A DNA stretch of 64,000 nucleotides from Streptomyces radicis. GTDB lineage: Bacteria; Actinomycetota; Actinomycetes; Streptomycetales; Streptomycetaceae. The stretch's first letter is position 1. The number at the start of each line of letters is the position of its first letter. Positions 15,061-24,424 of the stretch are shown here, piece after piece. The stretch covers positions 124,001-188,000 of the forward strand of contig NZ_RBDY01000001.1 of assembly GCF_003626575.1 (NCBI RefSeq), in the 5' to 3' direction. The position numbers were made by a program, and so were the translations under genes. The notes beneath the pieces are model-generated. The model searched no databases and had not been told where the DNA came from. It worked only from the letters and a program-made list of their open reading frames with translations.

Positions 15061-16043
15061 AGCGCACTCCAGTCGTGGTCGGGGTAACGGTGCACCGGGG
15101 CCGACACGTCGTCCAGCGCCCGGCAGATCTCATCGGGAAGGCTAAGGTCCTCCACTGACAACGCCTGCCCCAGCTGACGCGCCGTCCGCGCGCCCACGAT
15201 GGGCGCGGCCACCCCTGGCCTGTCCCGCACCCACGCGAGCGCCACCTGCAACGGCGTCACCGCGAGCCCGTCCGCCGCTATCGTCACCGCGTCCACGATC
15301 CGGCTCGCCGTCTCGTCGAGATAGGGCGCGACAAAGGCCGCGAGCCCCTCCGAAGCGCCGCGCGACTCGGGGGGCGCCGTGCCCTGCCGGTACTTGCCCG
15401 TCAGCACCCCGCGGCCCAGCGGGGACGACGGCAGCAGCCCGATGCCCAGGTCCGACGCGGCGGGCAGCACCTCGCGTTCGACGCCGCGCTGGAGCAGCGA
15501 GTACTCCATCTGCGTGCTGGCGAGCCGGGTCCGCGTCCCCGGCGAGGCCAGCTGCCAGGTGGCGGCCTTGGCGAGCTGCCAGCCGCAGAAGTTGGAGACC
15601 CCGGCGTAGCGGGCGCGGCCGCTGGCCACCGCGATGTCAACGGCCTGGAGCGTCTCGTCGAGCGGTGTCGCCGGGTCGAAGGCGTGCACCTGCCACAGGT
15701 CGACATAGTCGGTGTTCAGCCGCGTGAGCGAGGCGTCGAGGGCCGCGAGGAGGTGCCCGCGCGAGCCGTCGAAGCGGCGGTCGGGGTCGGGAACGCTGCC
15801 CGCCTTGGTCGCGATCACCACCTCGGCGCGCGGCACCAGGTCGCCCACCAGCCGACCCAGCAGATACTCGGCCCCGCCGTCCCCGTAGACGTCCGCGGTG
15901 TCCACCAGGGTGCCGCCCGCCGCCCAGAACACCTTGAGCAGCTCCGCCGCGTCCTGCTCCCCGGTGTCGCGCCCCCAGGTGAGGGTGCCGAGTCCGAGCC
16001 GGGAAACGCGCAGGCCGGTCCGGCCCAGGTGCCTGAGATCCAT
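15057..16043 (-). CDS. Aldo/keto reductase
   Basis: The 328-residue enzyme is an NADPH-dependent oxidoreductase with a TIM-barrel fold. The catalytic tetrad is visible as Asp48 (DTADVYG), Tyr53, Lys80 (IATKAG) and His120 (WQVHAF). The coenzyme-binding part near the C-terminus reads PIVGARTARQLGQAL. The substrate is unknown. It is the promoter-proximal gene of a two-gene unit with the RecD-like protein and diverges from the F420-dependent oxidoreductase at 16130, with a 14-bp palindrome between them. Confidence 0.9.
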   Translation of the reverse strand: MDLRHLGRTGLRVSRLGLGTLTWGRDTGEQDAAELLKVFWAAGGTLVDTADVYGDGGAEYLLGRLVGDLVPRAEVVIATKAGSVPDPDRRFDGSRGHLLAALDASLTRLNTDYVDLWQVHAFDPATPLDETLQAVDIAVASGRARYAGVSNFCGWQLAKAATWQLASPGTRTRLASTQMEYSLLQRGVEREVLPAASDLGIGLLPSSPLGRGVLTGKYRQGTAPPESRGASEGLAAFVAPYLDETASRIVDAVTIAADGLAVTPLQVALAWVRDRPGVAAPIVGARTARQLGQALSVEDLSLPDEICRALDDVSAPVHRYPDHDWSAL

Positions 16044-16094
16044 GGGCGTTGAGCGTACTTGCGGCCAGACGGTACAGTCCGAGGGACCGGTGGG

Positions 16095-16108
16095 TTACCG
16101 ACCGGTAA
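16095..16108. promoter_or_regulatory. Palindrome TTACCG-AC-CGGTAA, TetR-type operator candidate
   Basis: A 6-2-6 perfect inverted repeat lies 22 bp before the ATG of the F420-dependent oxidoreductase. GACCGGT also occurs twice with a 15-bp period (16085 and 16100). The form resembles TetR-family operators, but no TetR gene is in the window. Confidence 0.4.
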
Positions 16109-16129
16109 GGGCGGCCTGGAGGAGCGGAC

Positions 16130-17179
16130 ATGCGACTGGGGATCAACCTCGGCTACTGGGGAGCCGGGATGGACGCGGACAACCTCACCGTCGCCCAGGA
16201 GGCGGACCGGCTGGGGTACGCGGTGTGCTGGGCCGCCGAGGCGTACGGCTCCGACGTGCCCTCGGTGCTCGCCTGGGTCGCCGCGCGGACCGAGCGGATC
16301 GACGTCGGCTCGGCCATCCTCCAGATCCCGGCCCGCGCCCCCGCCATGACGGCGATGACCGCGGCGACGCTCGACACGCTCTCCGGCGGGCGCTTCCGGC
16401 TCGGCCTCGGCGTCTCGGGGCCCCAGGTGTCCGAGGGGTGGTACGGCGTCGCGTTCGACCGGCCGCTGGCCCGCACGCGCGAGTACGTCGAGATCGTCCG
16501 CAAGGCGCTCTCGCGCGAGCGGCTCACCCACGAGGGCGAGCACTGGACGCTGCCCCTGCCGGGGGGTCCTGGCAAGCCGATCAAGCTCACCGTGCACCCC
16601 GTCCGCCCGCACATCCCGCTGTACATCGCGGCCATCGGCCCCAAGAACCTCACCCAGACCGGCGAGATCGCCGACGGCGCGCTCCTGCTCTTCTACTCCC
16701 CGGCGCACGCCGAGGAGACGGCGCTCGCGCCCCTGCGCGCCGGGCGCGCGAAGGTCGGCAAGGGCCTCGAGGGCTTCGACGTGGTGCCCACGGTCCCGCT
16801 GGCGCTCGGCGACGACATCCCCGCGCTGGCCGACCAGTTCAGGCCGTACACCGCGCTGTACGTCGGCGGCATGGGCTCCCGCGAGCAGAACTTCTACAAC
16901 CGCCTCGCCCAGCGCATGGGCTATGCCGAGGAGGCCGCGGAGATCCAGGAGCGCTATCTCGCCCGCGACAGGGACGGGGCGGCCGCCGCGGTCCCGCACC
17001 AGCTCATCGACGACACCACGCTGATCGGCCCCGTCGCGCGGATCGCCGACCGGATGCGGGCGTTCGCCGACGCCGGGGTCACCACCCTGTCGCTCGCGCC
17101 CGCCGGCTTCACGCTGGAGGAGCGCGTCGCGGGCCTGCGCGCCGGCGCGGAGGCGTTGGAACGCGCCGGGCTCGCCTGA
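16130..17179 (+). CDS. LLM-class F420-dependent oxidoreductase
   Basis: The 349-residue protein is a luciferase-like TIM barrel: MRLGINLGYWGAGMDADN, EADRLGYAVCWAAEAYGSDV, IDVGSAILQIPARAPAMTAM and LGLGVSGPQVSEGWYGV. These are the hallmarks of F420-using members of the family, common in actinobacteria. The substrate is unknown. GGAGGAG lies 7 bases before the ATG. It precedes the histidine phosphatase, DUF3090 and kinase-like genes, an order I recall from other actinobacteria. Confidence 0.9.
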   Translation: MRLGINLGYWGAGMDADNLTVAQEADRLGYAVCWAAEAYGSDVPSVLAWVAARTERIDVGSAILQIPARAPAMTAMTAATLDTLSGGRFRLGLGVSGPQVSEGWYGVAFDRPLARTREYVEIVRKALSRERLTHEGEHWTLPLPGGPGKPIKLTVHPVRPHIPLYIAAIGPKNLTQTGEIADGALLLFYSPAHAEETALAPLRAGRAKVGKGLEGFDVVPTVPLALGDDIPALADQFRPYTALYVGGMGSREQNFYNRLAQRMGYAEEAAEIQERYLARDRDGAAAAVPHQLIDDTTLIGPVARIADRMRAFADAGVTTLSLAPAGFTLEERVAGLRAGAEALERAGLA

Positions 17180-17212
17180 GAACGCTCCCGCTCCAGGGCC
17201 TACGCTGGCGAC

Positions 17213-17905
17213 ATGCCCACCCTGCTGCTCCTCCGACACGGTCGGACCACCGCCAACTCCGCTGGCCTGCTGGCCGGTCGCGCCCCCGGCGTCCGGCTCG
17301 ACGACCACGGCGAGTCCCAGGCCGCGGCCCTGCCCGACCGGCTGTCCGGCGTTCCCTTGGCGCTCGCCGTGCACAGCCCGTTGGAGCGCTGCGCGCAGAC
17401 CCTGGCGCCCCTGCGCGCCGCCCGCCCCGAGCTGCCCGTGCACGCCGACGACCGGGTCACCGAGTGCGACTACGGCGCGTGGACCAACCGCGCGCTCAAG
17501 GAGCTGGCCCACGAGCCGCTGATGGCCACCGTCAGGAGCCAGCCGTCCGCCGTGGTCTTCCCCGGCGGCGAGGCGCTGCGCGACGTGCACGCCCGCGTGG
17601 TCGCCGCCGCGCGCGGCTGGGACGCCACGGTCGCCGCCGACCACGGCCCCGACGCGGTCTGGCTGATGTGCACCCACGGTGACAACATCAAGGCGATCGT
17701 GGCCGACGCCCTCGGCCTCCACCTCGACCTGTTCCAGCGCATCGCCCCGCACCCCGCGTCGCTCACCGCGATCCGCTACGGCAGCCCGCCGTTGCTGCTG
17801 CGCTTCGGGGACACCGGCGACCTGGCCGAGTTCGTCCCGCACACCGAGGAATCGACGCGGGACGCGGCGGAGGCCACCGAGGCGCCGGTGGGCGGTGGTG
17901 CCTAG
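17213..17905 (+). CDS. MSMEG_4193-type histidine phosphatase (putative phosphomutase)
   Basis: The 230-residue protein belongs to the histidine phosphatase superfamily: catalytic LLLRHGRT at residues 5-12, SPLERCAQT, and the late CTHGDN motif with the second His. Its closest family is the actinobacterial MSMEG_4193 group. The physiological substrate is unknown. There is no RBS; TACGCT at 17201-17206 leaves exactly 6 bp before the ATG, which suggests a leaderless transcript. DUF3090 follows 65 bp later and the kinase-like gene after that. Confidence 0.9.
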   Translation: MPTLLLLRHGRTTANSAGLLAGRAPGVRLDDHGESQAAALPDRLSGVPLALAVHSPLERCAQTLAPLRAARPELPVHADDRVTECDYGAWTNRALKELAHEPLMATVRSQPSAVVFPGGEALRDVHARVVAAARGWDATVAADHGPDAVWLMCTHGDNIKAIVADALGLHLDLFQRIAPHPASLTAIRYGSPPLLLRFGDTGDLAEFVPHTEESTRDAAEATEAPVGGGA

Positions 17906-17970
17906 GCACGGTGATCGCCAAGCGCAGTAGGGTGCCAGTGTCCCAAGCAGTCGACCCCACGGAGCAGTAC

Positions 17971-18564
17971 GTGTCCCGTCAGGTGTTCCTCTACGACCCT
18001 CCCGAACGCTTTGTCGCCGGGACGGTCGGACTGCCTGGCCGCCGTACCTTCTTTCTACAGGCCACGGCGGCAGGGCGTACCACCAGCGTCGCTCTGGAGA
18101 AGGCCCAGGTGGAGGCGCTCGCGGAGCGCATCGACGAGCTGCTTGACGAGGTGGTGCGCCGCTCCGGGGGCAACACCACCGTGCCCGCCGTCGCGCCCGC
18201 CGAGCTGAGCGACACCGACCCGCTCGAGACCCCCGTCGAGGAGGAGTTCCGCGTCGGCACCATGGCCCTGGCGTGGGACAGCGACAGCGAGCGGATGATC
18301 GTCGAGGCGCAGGCCCTCGTCGAGCTGGACGCCGAGTCGGAGGAGGCGTTCGCCGAGGCCGAGGAGCGCCTGCTGCGCGACGACGAGAACGGCCCCCCGA
18401 TGCTGCGGGTCCGGCTCAGCGGCACCATGGCGAGGGCGTTCGCCAAGCGCGCCCTCGAGGTCGTCAACGCCGGGCGCCCGCCCTGCCCCCTGTGCAGTCT
18501 CCCGCTCGACCCGGAGGGACACGTATGTCCGCGCCAGAACGGATACCGGCGCAGCCGGATGTGA
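17971..18564 (+). CDS. DUF3090-family protein with C-terminal zinc knuckle
   Basis: The 197-residue product starts SRQVFLYDPPERFVAGTVGL and ends in a Cys cluster, CPLCSLPLDPEGHVCPRQNG, a likely zinc site. This is the DUF3090 family, restricted to actinobacteria and relatives and, to my knowledge, uncharacterised. GTG 17971 has GGAG 6 bases upstream and fits the family N-terminus; the frame is open for 60 bp further. The last 40 bp overlap the next gene, so the two are translationally linked. The neighbours (histidine phosphatase, kinase-like protein, mshC) are the usual ones. Confidence 0.9.
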   Translation: MSRQVFLYDPPERFVAGTVGLPGRRTFFLQATAAGRTTSVALEKAQVEALAERIDELLDEVVRRSGGNTTVPAVAPAELSDTDPLETPVEEEFRVGTMALAWDSDSERMIVEAQALVELDAESEEAFAEAEERLLRDDENGPPMLRVRLSGTMARAFAKRALEVVNAGRPPCPLCSLPLDPEGHVCPRQNGYRRSRM

Positions 18565-19370
18565 CGGCGGGCGAGGTGCTGGCCCGTGGCGAGCTGACGG
18601 TGGTCGGGCGGATCACGGACGCCTCCAACGCGGTGCTCTACGCCACCGCCGAGCTGGACGGGCGCAGCGTGCCGTGCGTGTACAAGCCGGTCGCGGGGGA
18701 GCGCCCGCTGTGGGACTTCCCCGACGGGACCCTGGCGCAGCGCGAGGTGGCGGCGTACGAGGTCTCCCGCGCGCTCGGCTGGGACATCGTGCCGCTCACG
18801 GTCCTGCGCGAGGGCCCGCTCGGCACCGGCATGTGCCAGCTGTGGGTCGGGCCCACGCCCGAGGACGAGGACGTCCCGCAGGGCCCGGGCGACCTCCTCG
18901 CGCTCGTCGACGCGGACGAGCCGGGGCCAGGGTGGAAGGCCGTCGGGTTCGCCGAGGTCGCCCCCGGCCGCTCCGCCCTGCTGGTGCACGCCGACGACGA
19001 GCGGCTGCGGCGCGTGGCCACCCTCGACGCGGTGATCAACAACGCCGACCGCAAGGGCGGGCACCTGCTGCCCCTGGCCGACGGCCGACTCCACGGGATC
19101 GACCACGGCGTGACGTTCCACACGGAGAACAAGCTGCGCACCCTCCTGTGGGGCTGGGCGGGCGAGCCGCTGCCCGGGCCCGCGCGGGAGGCGTTGCGGA
19201 CCCTTGACGCCCAACTCGCCGACGGCACCCCGCTGTCCACCAGGCTCGCGGAGCTGATCACGCCGGCGGAGTGCGACGCGCTGCGCGCCAGGACGGCCGC
19301 CCTGCTCGACACCGGGCGCCTGCCGAGCCCGGGCGGCGAGTGGCCCGCGATCCCCTGGCCGCTGGTGTGA
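18525..19370 (+). CDS. SCO1664-family protein with PI3/PI4-kinase-like fold
   Basis: The 281-residue protein has features of atypical kinases: a candidate ATP-binding Lys in CVYKPVAGERPLWDFPDG, a catalytic-loop-like NNADRKGGHLL (about residue 168), and GIDHGVTFH (about 189) in the position of the metal-binding Asp. It matches the SCO1664 family, distantly related to PI3/4 kinases. Whether it phosphorylates protein, lipid or a small molecule is unknown. GGAGGG precedes ATG 18525 by 7 bases; the start is inside the DUF3090 gene. Co-occurrence with a histidine phosphatase suggests opposing phosphorylation chemistry. Confidence 0.85.
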   Translation: MSAPERIPAQPDVTAGEVLARGELTVVGRITDASNAVLYATAELDGRSVPCVYKPVAGERPLWDFPDGTLAQREVAAYEVSRALGWDIVPLTVLREGPLGTGMCQLWVGPTPEDEDVPQGPGDLLALVDADEPGPGWKAVGFAEVAPGRSALLVHADDERLRRVATLDAVINNADRKGGHLLPLADGRLHGIDHGVTFHTENKLRTLLWGWAGEPLPGPAREALRTLDAQLADGTPLSTRLAELITPAECDALRARTAALLDTGRLPSPGGEWPAIPWPLV

Positions 19371-19422
19371 GAGGCGCTTCGGCCCTGTCGTAGTGGCGGC
19401 CTCGGCCGGTTAGGCTCGGGGC

Positions 19423-20652
19423 ATGTATGCCTGGCCAGCCTCCAAAGTTCCCGTTCTGCCCGGTCAAGGCCGTGATCTCTCGATTCACGACACCGCGACG
19501 GACCGCCGCGTCACCCTCACGCCCGGTCCCGTCGCCCGGCTCTACGTCTGCGGCATCACCCCTTACGACGCCACCCATCTCGGACACGCGGCCACCTACA
19601 TCGCGTTCGATCTCGTGCAGCGGGTCTGGCTCGACACCCAGCGCCAGGTCCACTATGTGCAGAACGTCACCGACGTCGACGACCCGCTGCTCGAGCGGGC
19701 CGCCGCCACGGGGGAGGACTGGACGGCGCTCGCGGAGCGCGAGATCGCGCTGTTCCGCGAGGACATGACCGCGCTGCGGGTCCTGCCGCCGCGGGACTAC
19801 ATCGGCGCGGTCGAGGCCATAGCCGACATCGTTCCCCTCGTCGAGCGGCTGCGGGACAGCGGCGCGGCCTACGAGCTCGACGGAGACGTGTACTTCTCCG
19901 TCGAGTCCGACCGGCACTTCGGGTCCGTCGCGGGCCTCGACGCCGACACCATGCTGACCCTGGCCGCCGAGCGCGGCGGCGACCCCGGCAGGGACGGCAA
20001 GAAGAACCCCCTCGACCCGCTGCTGTGGCAGGCGGCCCGCCCCGGCGAGCCCTCGTGGGACGGCGCGTCGCTCGGCCCTGGGCGCCCCGGCTGGCACATC
20101 GAGTGCGTCGCCATCGCGCTCGACCACCTGGGCATGGGCTTCGACATCCAGGGCGGCGGGTCCGATCTCGCCTTCCCGCACCACGAGATGGGCGCGTCGC
20201 ACGCCCATGTCCTCACCGGCGCCCACCCGTTCGCCCGCTCCTATGTGCACAGCGGAATGGTCGGGTACGAGGGCGAGAAGATGTCCAAGTCCCGCGGGAA
20301 CCTCGTCCTGGTCTCCCGGCTGCGCGGCGCCGGGGTCGACCCCGCGGCGATCCGGCTCGCGGTGCTCGCGCACCACTACCGCGCCGACTGGGAGTGGACC
20401 GACGCGGAGTTGGCGTCGGCCGAGGGGCGGCTGGCCGCGTGGCGGGCCGCCGTCTCGCGCCCCGACGGGCCACCGGCCGACGCCGTGGTGGAGGAGATCC
20501 GCGCGGCGCTCGCCGACGACCTGAACGCCCCCGCGGCGCTGGCCGCCGTGGACCGCTGGGCGGCCGACCAGGCCGCGGGCGGCGGCGGGGACACCGGCGC
20601 CACCGGTGTCGTCTCCCGCGCCGTGGACGCGCTCCTCGGCGTCGCCCTGTAG
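19423..20652 (+). CDS. mshC: Mycothiol ligase MshC
   Basis: The 409-residue enzyme joins cysteine to GlcN-Ins with ATP in mycothiol biosynthesis and derives from cysteinyl-tRNA synthetase. It has the HIGH-like [14 protein letters not shown] (about residue 47), the KMSKS motif as KMSKSRGN (about 286), the zinc-site Cys in YVCGITPYD and [13 protein letters not shown]. It lacks the long anticodon-binding domain of CysS, as expected. TAGGCT (19411-19416) is 6 bp before the ATG and no RBS is visible, so the messenger is probably leaderless. Confidence 0.95.
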   Translation: MYAWPASKVPVLPGQGRDLSIHDTATDRRVTLTPGPVARLYVCGITPYDATHLGHAATYIAFDLVQRVWLDTQRQVHYVQNVTDVDDPLLERAAATGEDWTALAEREIALFREDMTALRVLPPRDYIGAVEAIADIVPLVERLRDSGAAYELDGDVYFSVESDRHFGSVAGLDADTMLTLAAERGGDPGRDGKKNPLDPLLWQAARPGEPSWDGASLGPGRPGWHIECVAIALDHLGMGFDIQGGGSDLAFPHHEMGASHAHVLTGAHPFARSYVHSGMVGYEGEKMSKSRGNLVLVSRLRGAGVDPAAIRLAVLAHHYRADWEWTDAELASAEGRLAAWRAAVSRPDGPPADAVVEEIRAALADDLNAPAALAAVDRWAADQAAGGGGDTGATGVVSRAVDALLGVAL

Positions 20653-20685
20653 CTCCCCCCGGGCCCCGCGGGCGCCGACGGCTCG

Positions 20686-21675
20686 TCAGTCGTCGGAGTC
20701 CGCGGGCCCCTGATCCTGCGGGCCCTGGCCCTGGTCCCCTTCGGAAGGCCGCTTGCGCGGCCTGGTCCTTCCGCTGCCGGGATCGCGCAGATACGAGCCG
20801 CTCGCGTCCCCCGCGGACGGCTGCCCGTCCCTGCGGCGCAGATACCGCTCGAACTCCTTGGCGATCGCCTCGCCCGTGGCCTCCGGCAGGTCGGCGGTGT
20901 CCCTGGCCTCCTCGAGCGACTTGACGTAGTCCGCCACCTCGCTGTCCTCGGCGGCCAGTTGGTCGACGCCGATCTGCCACGCGCGGGCGTCGTCCGGCAG
21001 GTCGCCCATGGGGATGCCGAGGCCGAGCAGGTCCTCGAGCGAGTGCAGCAGCGCGAGCGACGCCTTGGGGTTGGGCGGCTGCGCGACATAGTGCGGAACG
21101 GCCGCCCACAGCGTCACCGCGGGCACCCCCGCGTGGGTGCACGCCTCCTGGAGGATCCCGACGATGCCGGCGGGCCCCTCGTACCGCGACTCCTCGAGGT
21201 CGAGGGTGCGGGCCAGGTCCTCGTCCGAGGTCACGCTGGTGACGGGGACGGGACGGGTGTGCGGGGTGTCGCCGAGCAGCGCGCCCAGGACGACCACCAT
21301 CTCGACGCCCAACTCGTGGGCGAAGCCGAGGATCTCGTTGCAGAACGAACGCCAGCGCATGCTCGGCTCGATGCCGCGGACCAGCACCAGGTCCCGGCGC
21401 TTCACCGGGCCGTGCTCGGAGCCGATCCTGACCACGGAAAGGCGGGTCGTGGGCCAGGTGACGCGGCGCACTCCGCCGTCGAGCCAGATGTGCGGGCGGT
21501 TGACCTGGAAGTCGTAGTAGTCCTCGGCGTCGAGCGCCGCGAACACCTCGCCCTTCCACTCCCGCTCCAGGTGCGCCACCGCGGCCGAGGCCGCGTCACC
21601 GGCGTCGTTCCAGCCCTCGAACGCGGCCACCATGACCGGGTCGACCAGCTCGGGAACCCCGTCGAGCTCGATCAC
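20686..21675 (-). CDS. PAC2-family protein
   Basis: The 329-residue protein matches the PAC2 family, related to proteasome-assembly chaperones: LVDPVMVAAFEGWNDAGDA, LVRGIEPSMRW, VVVLGALLGDTPHTRPVPV and AAVPHYVAQPPNPKASLAL. The function in actinobacteria is not settled. GTG 21675 follows GGAGG by about 6 bases; the frame is open far upstream, but that part lies over glpK and is a shadow. The C-terminal tail is long, charged and disordered. The gene is convergent with mshC. In mycobacteria a PAC2 protein lies in the same neighbourhood. Confidence 0.88.
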   Translation of the reverse strand: MIELDGVPELVDPVMVAAFEGWNDAGDAASAAVAHLEREWKGEVFAALDAEDYYDFQVNRPHIWLDGGVRRVTWPTTRLSVVRIGSEHGPVKRRDLVLVRGIEPSMRWRSFCNEILGFAHELGVEMVVVLGALLGDTPHTRPVPVTSVTSDEDLARTLDLEESRYEGPAGIVGILQEACTHAGVPAVTLWAAVPHYVAQPPNPKASLALLHSLEDLLGLGIPMGDLPDDARAWQIGVDQLAAEDSEVADYVKSLEEARDTADLPEATGEAIAKEFERYLRRRDGQPSAGDASGSYLRDPGSGRTRPRKRPSEGDQGQGPQDQGPADSDD

Positions 21676-21801
21676 CCAGCGCCTCCTCCCGGCCGGGTCG
21701 GGTGGGAAGCCCCGGCCCGGCTGCCGTAACTGTTCCGTGCGGCCCCAGCCTACGGCGTGACCGTGCCCAACCAGCAGCCTTGCTACGCATGGGCACCGCG
21801 T

Positions 21802-21872
21802 GCGCTCCGTGATCGCCCGTGACGGAGCGCGAGGGCGGGGGCGGGCACCGGCCGGGAGGGACCGGTGCCCGC
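21802..21872. terminator. Two consecutive hairpins downstream of glpK
   Basis: GCGCTCCGT/ACGGAGCGC (21802-21810 and 21822-21830) and GCGGGCACCGG/CCGGTGCCCGC (21841-21851 and 21862-21872) are two perfect stems between glpK and the PAC2 gene. The one nearer glpK is the probable terminator. Nothing else is recognised in 21676-21899; the remains of glpD are not there. Confidence 0.65.
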
Positions 21873-21899
21873 GGCCCTGGAGGGCCGGGGAGTGAGGCG

Positions 21900-23426
21900 T
21901 CAGTCGCCGTCCTCGAGCCAGCCCATCGTGCGGTCCACGGCCTTGCGCCAGTACGCGTACTCCTTGTCGCGCTCGGCCGGGTCCATGCCGGGGGTCCACT
22001 CGGCGTCCTTGCGCCAGTTGGCCCGCAGGTCCTCGACGTCGGTCCAGAACCCGACCGCGAGACCGGCGGCGTAGGCGGCGCCCAGGCTCGTCGTCTCGGC
22101 CACCTCGGGGCGCACCACGGGGACGTCGAGGAAGTCCGAAATGGTCTGCATCAGCAGGTCGTTGGCGACCATGCCGCCGTCCACCTTGAGCGAGGTGAGC
22201 TTGGTGCCCGAGTCCTTCCGCATGGCGTCCACGATCTCCTTGGACTGCCACGCCGTGGCCTCCAGCACGGCCCTGGCGATGTGCGCCTTGGTGACGTAAC
22301 GCGTCAGGCCCGCGATCACGCCCCTCGCGTCGGCGCGCCAGTGCGGCGCGAACAGGCCGGAGAACGCCGGGACGAAGTAGGCGCCGCCGTTGTCCTCGAC
22401 CGTCCTGGCCAGGTCCTCGATCTCGGGCGCGGTCTTGATCAGCCCCAGCTGGTCGCGCATCCACTGCACGAGCGCGCCCGTGACGGCGATGGAGCCCTCG
22501 AGGGCGTACACCGGCTCCTGGTCGCCGATGCGGTAGCCCATGGTGGTGATGAGCCCGGCGTAGGAGTTGATGGCCTCGGTGCCGGTGTTCATCAGCAGGA
22601 ACGTTCCGGTGCCGTAGGTGGACTTGCCCTCGCCGACCGAGAAGCAGGTCTGCCCGAACAACGCCGCCTGCTGGTCGCCGAGCGCCGATGCGACCGGGAC
22701 GCCGTCGAGCGCGCCGCCCTTGGCGTTGCCGTAGACCTCCGACGACGACCTGATCTCGGGGAGCACCGAGGACGGGACGCCGATGGCCTCGCACAGGCCC
22801 TCGTCCCAGCGCTGGGTGCGCAGGTCCATCAGCATCGTGCGGGAGGCGTTGGTGACGTCCGTGACATGGACCCCGCCGTCGACGCCGCCCGTCAGGTTCC
22901 AGATGACCCAGGAGTCCATCGTCCCGAAGAGCAGCTCGCCCCGCTCGGCGCGCTGCCTGAGGCCCTCGACGTTGTCCAGGAGCCAGCGGACCTTTGGACC
23001 CGCGAAGTACGCGGAGAGCGGCAGCCCTGTCTGGCGGCGGAAGCGGTCCATGCCGCCCTCGCGGCCGAGCTCGCGGGTCAGCGCGTCGGTGCGGGTGTCC
23101 TGCCAGACGATCGCGTGGTGCACCGGGTCGCCCGTCGCCCTGTCCCACAGCATCGTGGTCTCGCGCTGGTTGGTGATGCCGATCGCCTTGACCTGCTCCT
23201 TGCCGATGCGAGCGCTCGCGAGGGCGCCGGCCATGACCTCCTGGACATTCGTCCAGATCTCGGCGGCGTCGTGTTCCACCCAGCCCGGCTTGGGCAGGTA
23301 CTGCTCGTGCTCCTTCTGGGCGACGGAGATGACGTGGCCGTCGCGGTCGAAGATCAGGCAGCGGCTCGAGGTGGTGCCCTGGTCGATGGCGGCGATGTAC
23401 TCGTTGGTGGCGATGGCGTCGGTCAT
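21900..23426 (-). CDS. glpK: Glycerol kinase
   Basis: The 508-residue FGGY-family kinase phosphorylates glycerol to glycerol-3-phosphate. The N-terminal phosphate-binding loop [11 protein letters not shown], the glycerol-site motif [14 protein letters not shown], and the C-terminal [14 protein letters not shown] and [19 protein letters not shown] are all intact. Length is normal for the family. It is preceded by the glycerol regulator gylR and a GylR-like half-conserved operator (23528-23544). In S. coelicolor glpF and glpD lie with it; here neither is adjacent. Confidence 0.96.
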   Translation of the reverse strand: MTDAIATNEYIAAIDQGTTSSRCLIFDRDGHVISVAQKEHEQYLPKPGWVEHDAAEIWTNVQEVMAGALASARIGKEQVKAIGITNQRETTMLWDRATGDPVHHAIVWQDTRTDALTRELGREGGMDRFRRQTGLPLSAYFAGPKVRWLLDNVEGLRQRAERGELLFGTMDSWVIWNLTGGVDGGVHVTDVTNASRTMLMDLRTQRWDEGLCEAIGVPSSVLPEIRSSSEVYGNAKGGALDGVPVASALGDQQAALFGQTCFSVGEGKSTYGTGTFLLMNTGTEAINSYAGLITTMGYRIGDQEPVYALEGSIAVTGALVQWMRDQLGLIKTAPEIEDLARTVEDNGGAYFVPAFSGLFAPHWRADARGVIAGLTRYVTKAHIARAVLEATAWQSKEIVDAMRKDSGTKLTSLKVDGGMVANDLLMQTISDFLDVPVVRPEVAETTSLGAAYAAGLAVGFWTDVEDLRANWRKDAEWTPGMDPAERDKEYAYWRKAVDRTMGWLEDGD

Positions 23427-23527
23427 GCGGCGGCTCCTGATCGGGTCCGGGCGGCTTCAGGGGGCAGAACGGCGTGGTGCGCGTGCCGGCCGCGACGGTG
23501 CCGGTCCCCGGCCGACAGTCGGCCGAC

Positions 23528-23544
23528 GTTCGACAATGCCGACC
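23528..23544. promoter_or_regulatory. Candidate GylR operator upstream of glpK
   Basis: GTTCGACAATGCCGACC matches the perfect palindrome in front of gylR (24425-24441) at 15 of 17 positions. It lies about 100 bp before the glpK start. The rest of 23427-23625 is the glpK promoter and leader. Confidence 0.55.
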
Positions 23545-23625
23545 ATGGCACGGCAGTTTTCTCCTCGGTTGCGACCGCCGTCAAGGGTCGTGCGACAGAT
23601 AACGCTCGGGTGTGCCTGGATTGTC

Positions 23626-24390
23626 CTAGAAGCGCCCGGCTCCCAGCTCGCGCGACACGGAACGCGCACAGTCCCTGACGGCCGCGACCAGCCAGGGCCG
23701 CGGCTCCCCTTCGGCGAGCACGCGCTCGACCGCCCCGCTGATGCCCACCGCGCCCACGGCCGCCCTCCCGCGGTCAAGGACGGGCGCCGCGATCGAGGCC
23801 ACGCCGTCCCACGTCTCGCCCACGTCACTCGCCCAGCCCCTGGCCCGCACCCGCTCCAGCTCGGCGCCGAACCGCGCCGGATCCACCACCGTCAGCTCGG
23901 TGAACGCCTCGAGCGCCCCCTTCGACGCCTCGGCCCGCACGGCCGGGTCCCACGCGGCGAGCGCCTTGCCGAGCGCCGTGCTGTGCAACGGGTGCAACGC
24001 GCCCACCTCGGGCACCTGGCGGCTGTCGTCGGGGCGGAAGACGTGGTGCAGCAGCAGCACGCCCTGCCCGTGCGGCACCCCGAGGTAGGCGCTCTCCCGC
24101 GTGGCGCGCGCCAGGTCGTCCGTCCACACCAGCGCCCGCGCGCGCAGCTCGTGGGTGTCCAGATAGCCGCTGCCCAGGCGCAGCAGCTCGGCGCCCAGCC
24201 GGTACCGGCCGCTGGTCGGGTCCTGCTCGACCAGGCCCTCCTTGGCCAGGGTCCGCAGCAGCCCGTGCGTCGTGCCCTTGGCGAGCCCGACGGCGGAGGC
24301 GATGTCGGTGAGCCCGAGCCGCCGCTCGCCGCCGGCGAGCAGCCGCAGCACCGCGGCGGCGCGCTCGAGCGACTGGATGCTCCGCGCCAT
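23626..24390 (-). CDS. gylR: IclR-family regulator GylR
   Basis: The 254-residue protein has an N-terminal winged helix (IQSLERAAAVLRLLAGGER, LTDIASAVGLAKGTTHGLLR) and an IclR effector domain (LGVPHGQGVLLLHHVF, LHPLHSTALGKALAA, VAAVRDCARSVSREL). Size and neighbour match GylR, the substrate-responsive repressor of the glycerol operon in S. coelicolor, which responds to glycerol-3-phosphate and controls its own gene. ATG 24390 follows GGAGGCGGAC. It is co-oriented with glpK, 199 bp apart. A perfect palindrome lies 35-51 bp upstream of its start. Confidence 0.92.
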   Translation of the reverse strand: MARSIQSLERAAAVLRLLAGGERRLGLTDIASAVGLAKGTTHGLLRTLAKEGLVEQDPTSGRYRLGAELLRLGSGYLDTHELRARALVWTDDLARATRESAYLGVPHGQGVLLLHHVFRPDDSRQVPEVGALHPLHSTALGKALAAWDPAVRAEASKGALEAFTELTVVDPARFGAELERVRARGWASDVGETWDGVASIAAPVLDRGRAAVGAVGISGAVERVLAEGEPRPWLVAAVRDCARSVSRELGAGRF

Positions 24391-24424
24391 GTCCGCCTCC
24401 TGTCCGCCCTCGACGACCGAGGAA

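Noticed and set aside
15815..17842. Minus-strand frame of about 675 codons over the F420 oxidoreductase and phosphatase genes
   Set aside because: The plus-strand genes carry clear family motifs; the minus-strand product does not.
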